Program-made: the position numbers and the translations under genes | Shown: positions 5,620 through 5,628 of the stretch, in pieces | Numbering within the stretch: the first letter of the stretch is position 1 | Layout: each line of letters begins with the position of its first letter | Notes under the pieces: generated by a model | The model's input: the letters and a program-made list of their open reading frames with translations, nothing else | The model's database searches: none | Told to the model about the DNA's origin: nothing | Assembly: GCA_016765375.1 (NCBI GenBank) | Contig: JAESQB010000236.1 | Location: 1 to 5,628, forward strand | Reading direction: 5' to 3' | Length of the DNA stretch: 5,628 nucleotides | From: Flavobacteriaceae bacterium | GTDB lineage: Bacteria; Bacteroidota; Bacteroidia; Flavobacteriales; Flavobacteriaceae

Positions 5620-5628
5620 ATCAGGCCT

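Noticed and set aside
1..5628. CRISPR array, tRNA or rRNA genes
   Set aside because: No regularly spaced identical repeats, cloverleaf-like sequences or conserved rRNA segments were seen.

Overview
The window is AT-rich and reads as chromosome from a member of the Bacteroidota, most likely a flavobacterium. The evidence is the absence of Shine-Dalgarno sites, an exact TAnnTTTG-type -7 box, a lipoprotein signal, and protein sequences of Bacteroidota type. All supported genes are on the + strand. This assignment is by eye and not by database search.

Left (1-1736): a compact three-gene operon, hipB-hipS-hipT. It resembles the tripartite HipBST toxin-antitoxin modules. A 71-residue Xre/HipB-type repressor is followed, with a 4-nt overlap, by a free-standing HipA N-terminal subdomain. 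A 1-nt TAATG overlap then leads into a short HipA-type Ser/Thr kinase, which carries a Ser-Ile-Ser Gly-rich loop and a four-cysteine N-terminal knuckle. Upstream lie four copies of a 20-bp inverted repeat (ATAACCA-N6-TGGTTAT, two good and two weaker) spaced 61, 60 and 61 bp. The last one covers the hipB start codon. This is the most interesting part of the window: a HipB operator array with helically regular spacing.

Middle (1737-3831): a short intergenic stretch containing a conserved-looking coding remnant or unexplained ORF, then a 558-residue lipoprotein. The lipoprotein is a divergent DUF885-like protein in which the usual HExxPGHH signature is not recognisable. A possible 41-codon ORF overlaps its stop codon by 1 nt and ends exactly where an intrinsic terminator hairpin (GAAA loop, U-run) begins.

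Right (3832-5628): a leader with a TGTAAA-N3-TTTACA palindrome, then a full-length glutamate/aspartate-type Na+ symporter (SDF/DAACS family). It has an EAAT-like glutamate after NMDGTALY and lacks the usual HP1 or TM8-395 arginine. The 280 bp after it hold a degenerate second copy of the terminator element. At the right edge there is a long AT-rich hairpin whose A-run makes it a terminator for a minus-strand gene outside the window.

The three regions look functionally independent. The hip operon forms a self-contained autoregulated module next to two housekeeping-type envelope genes.
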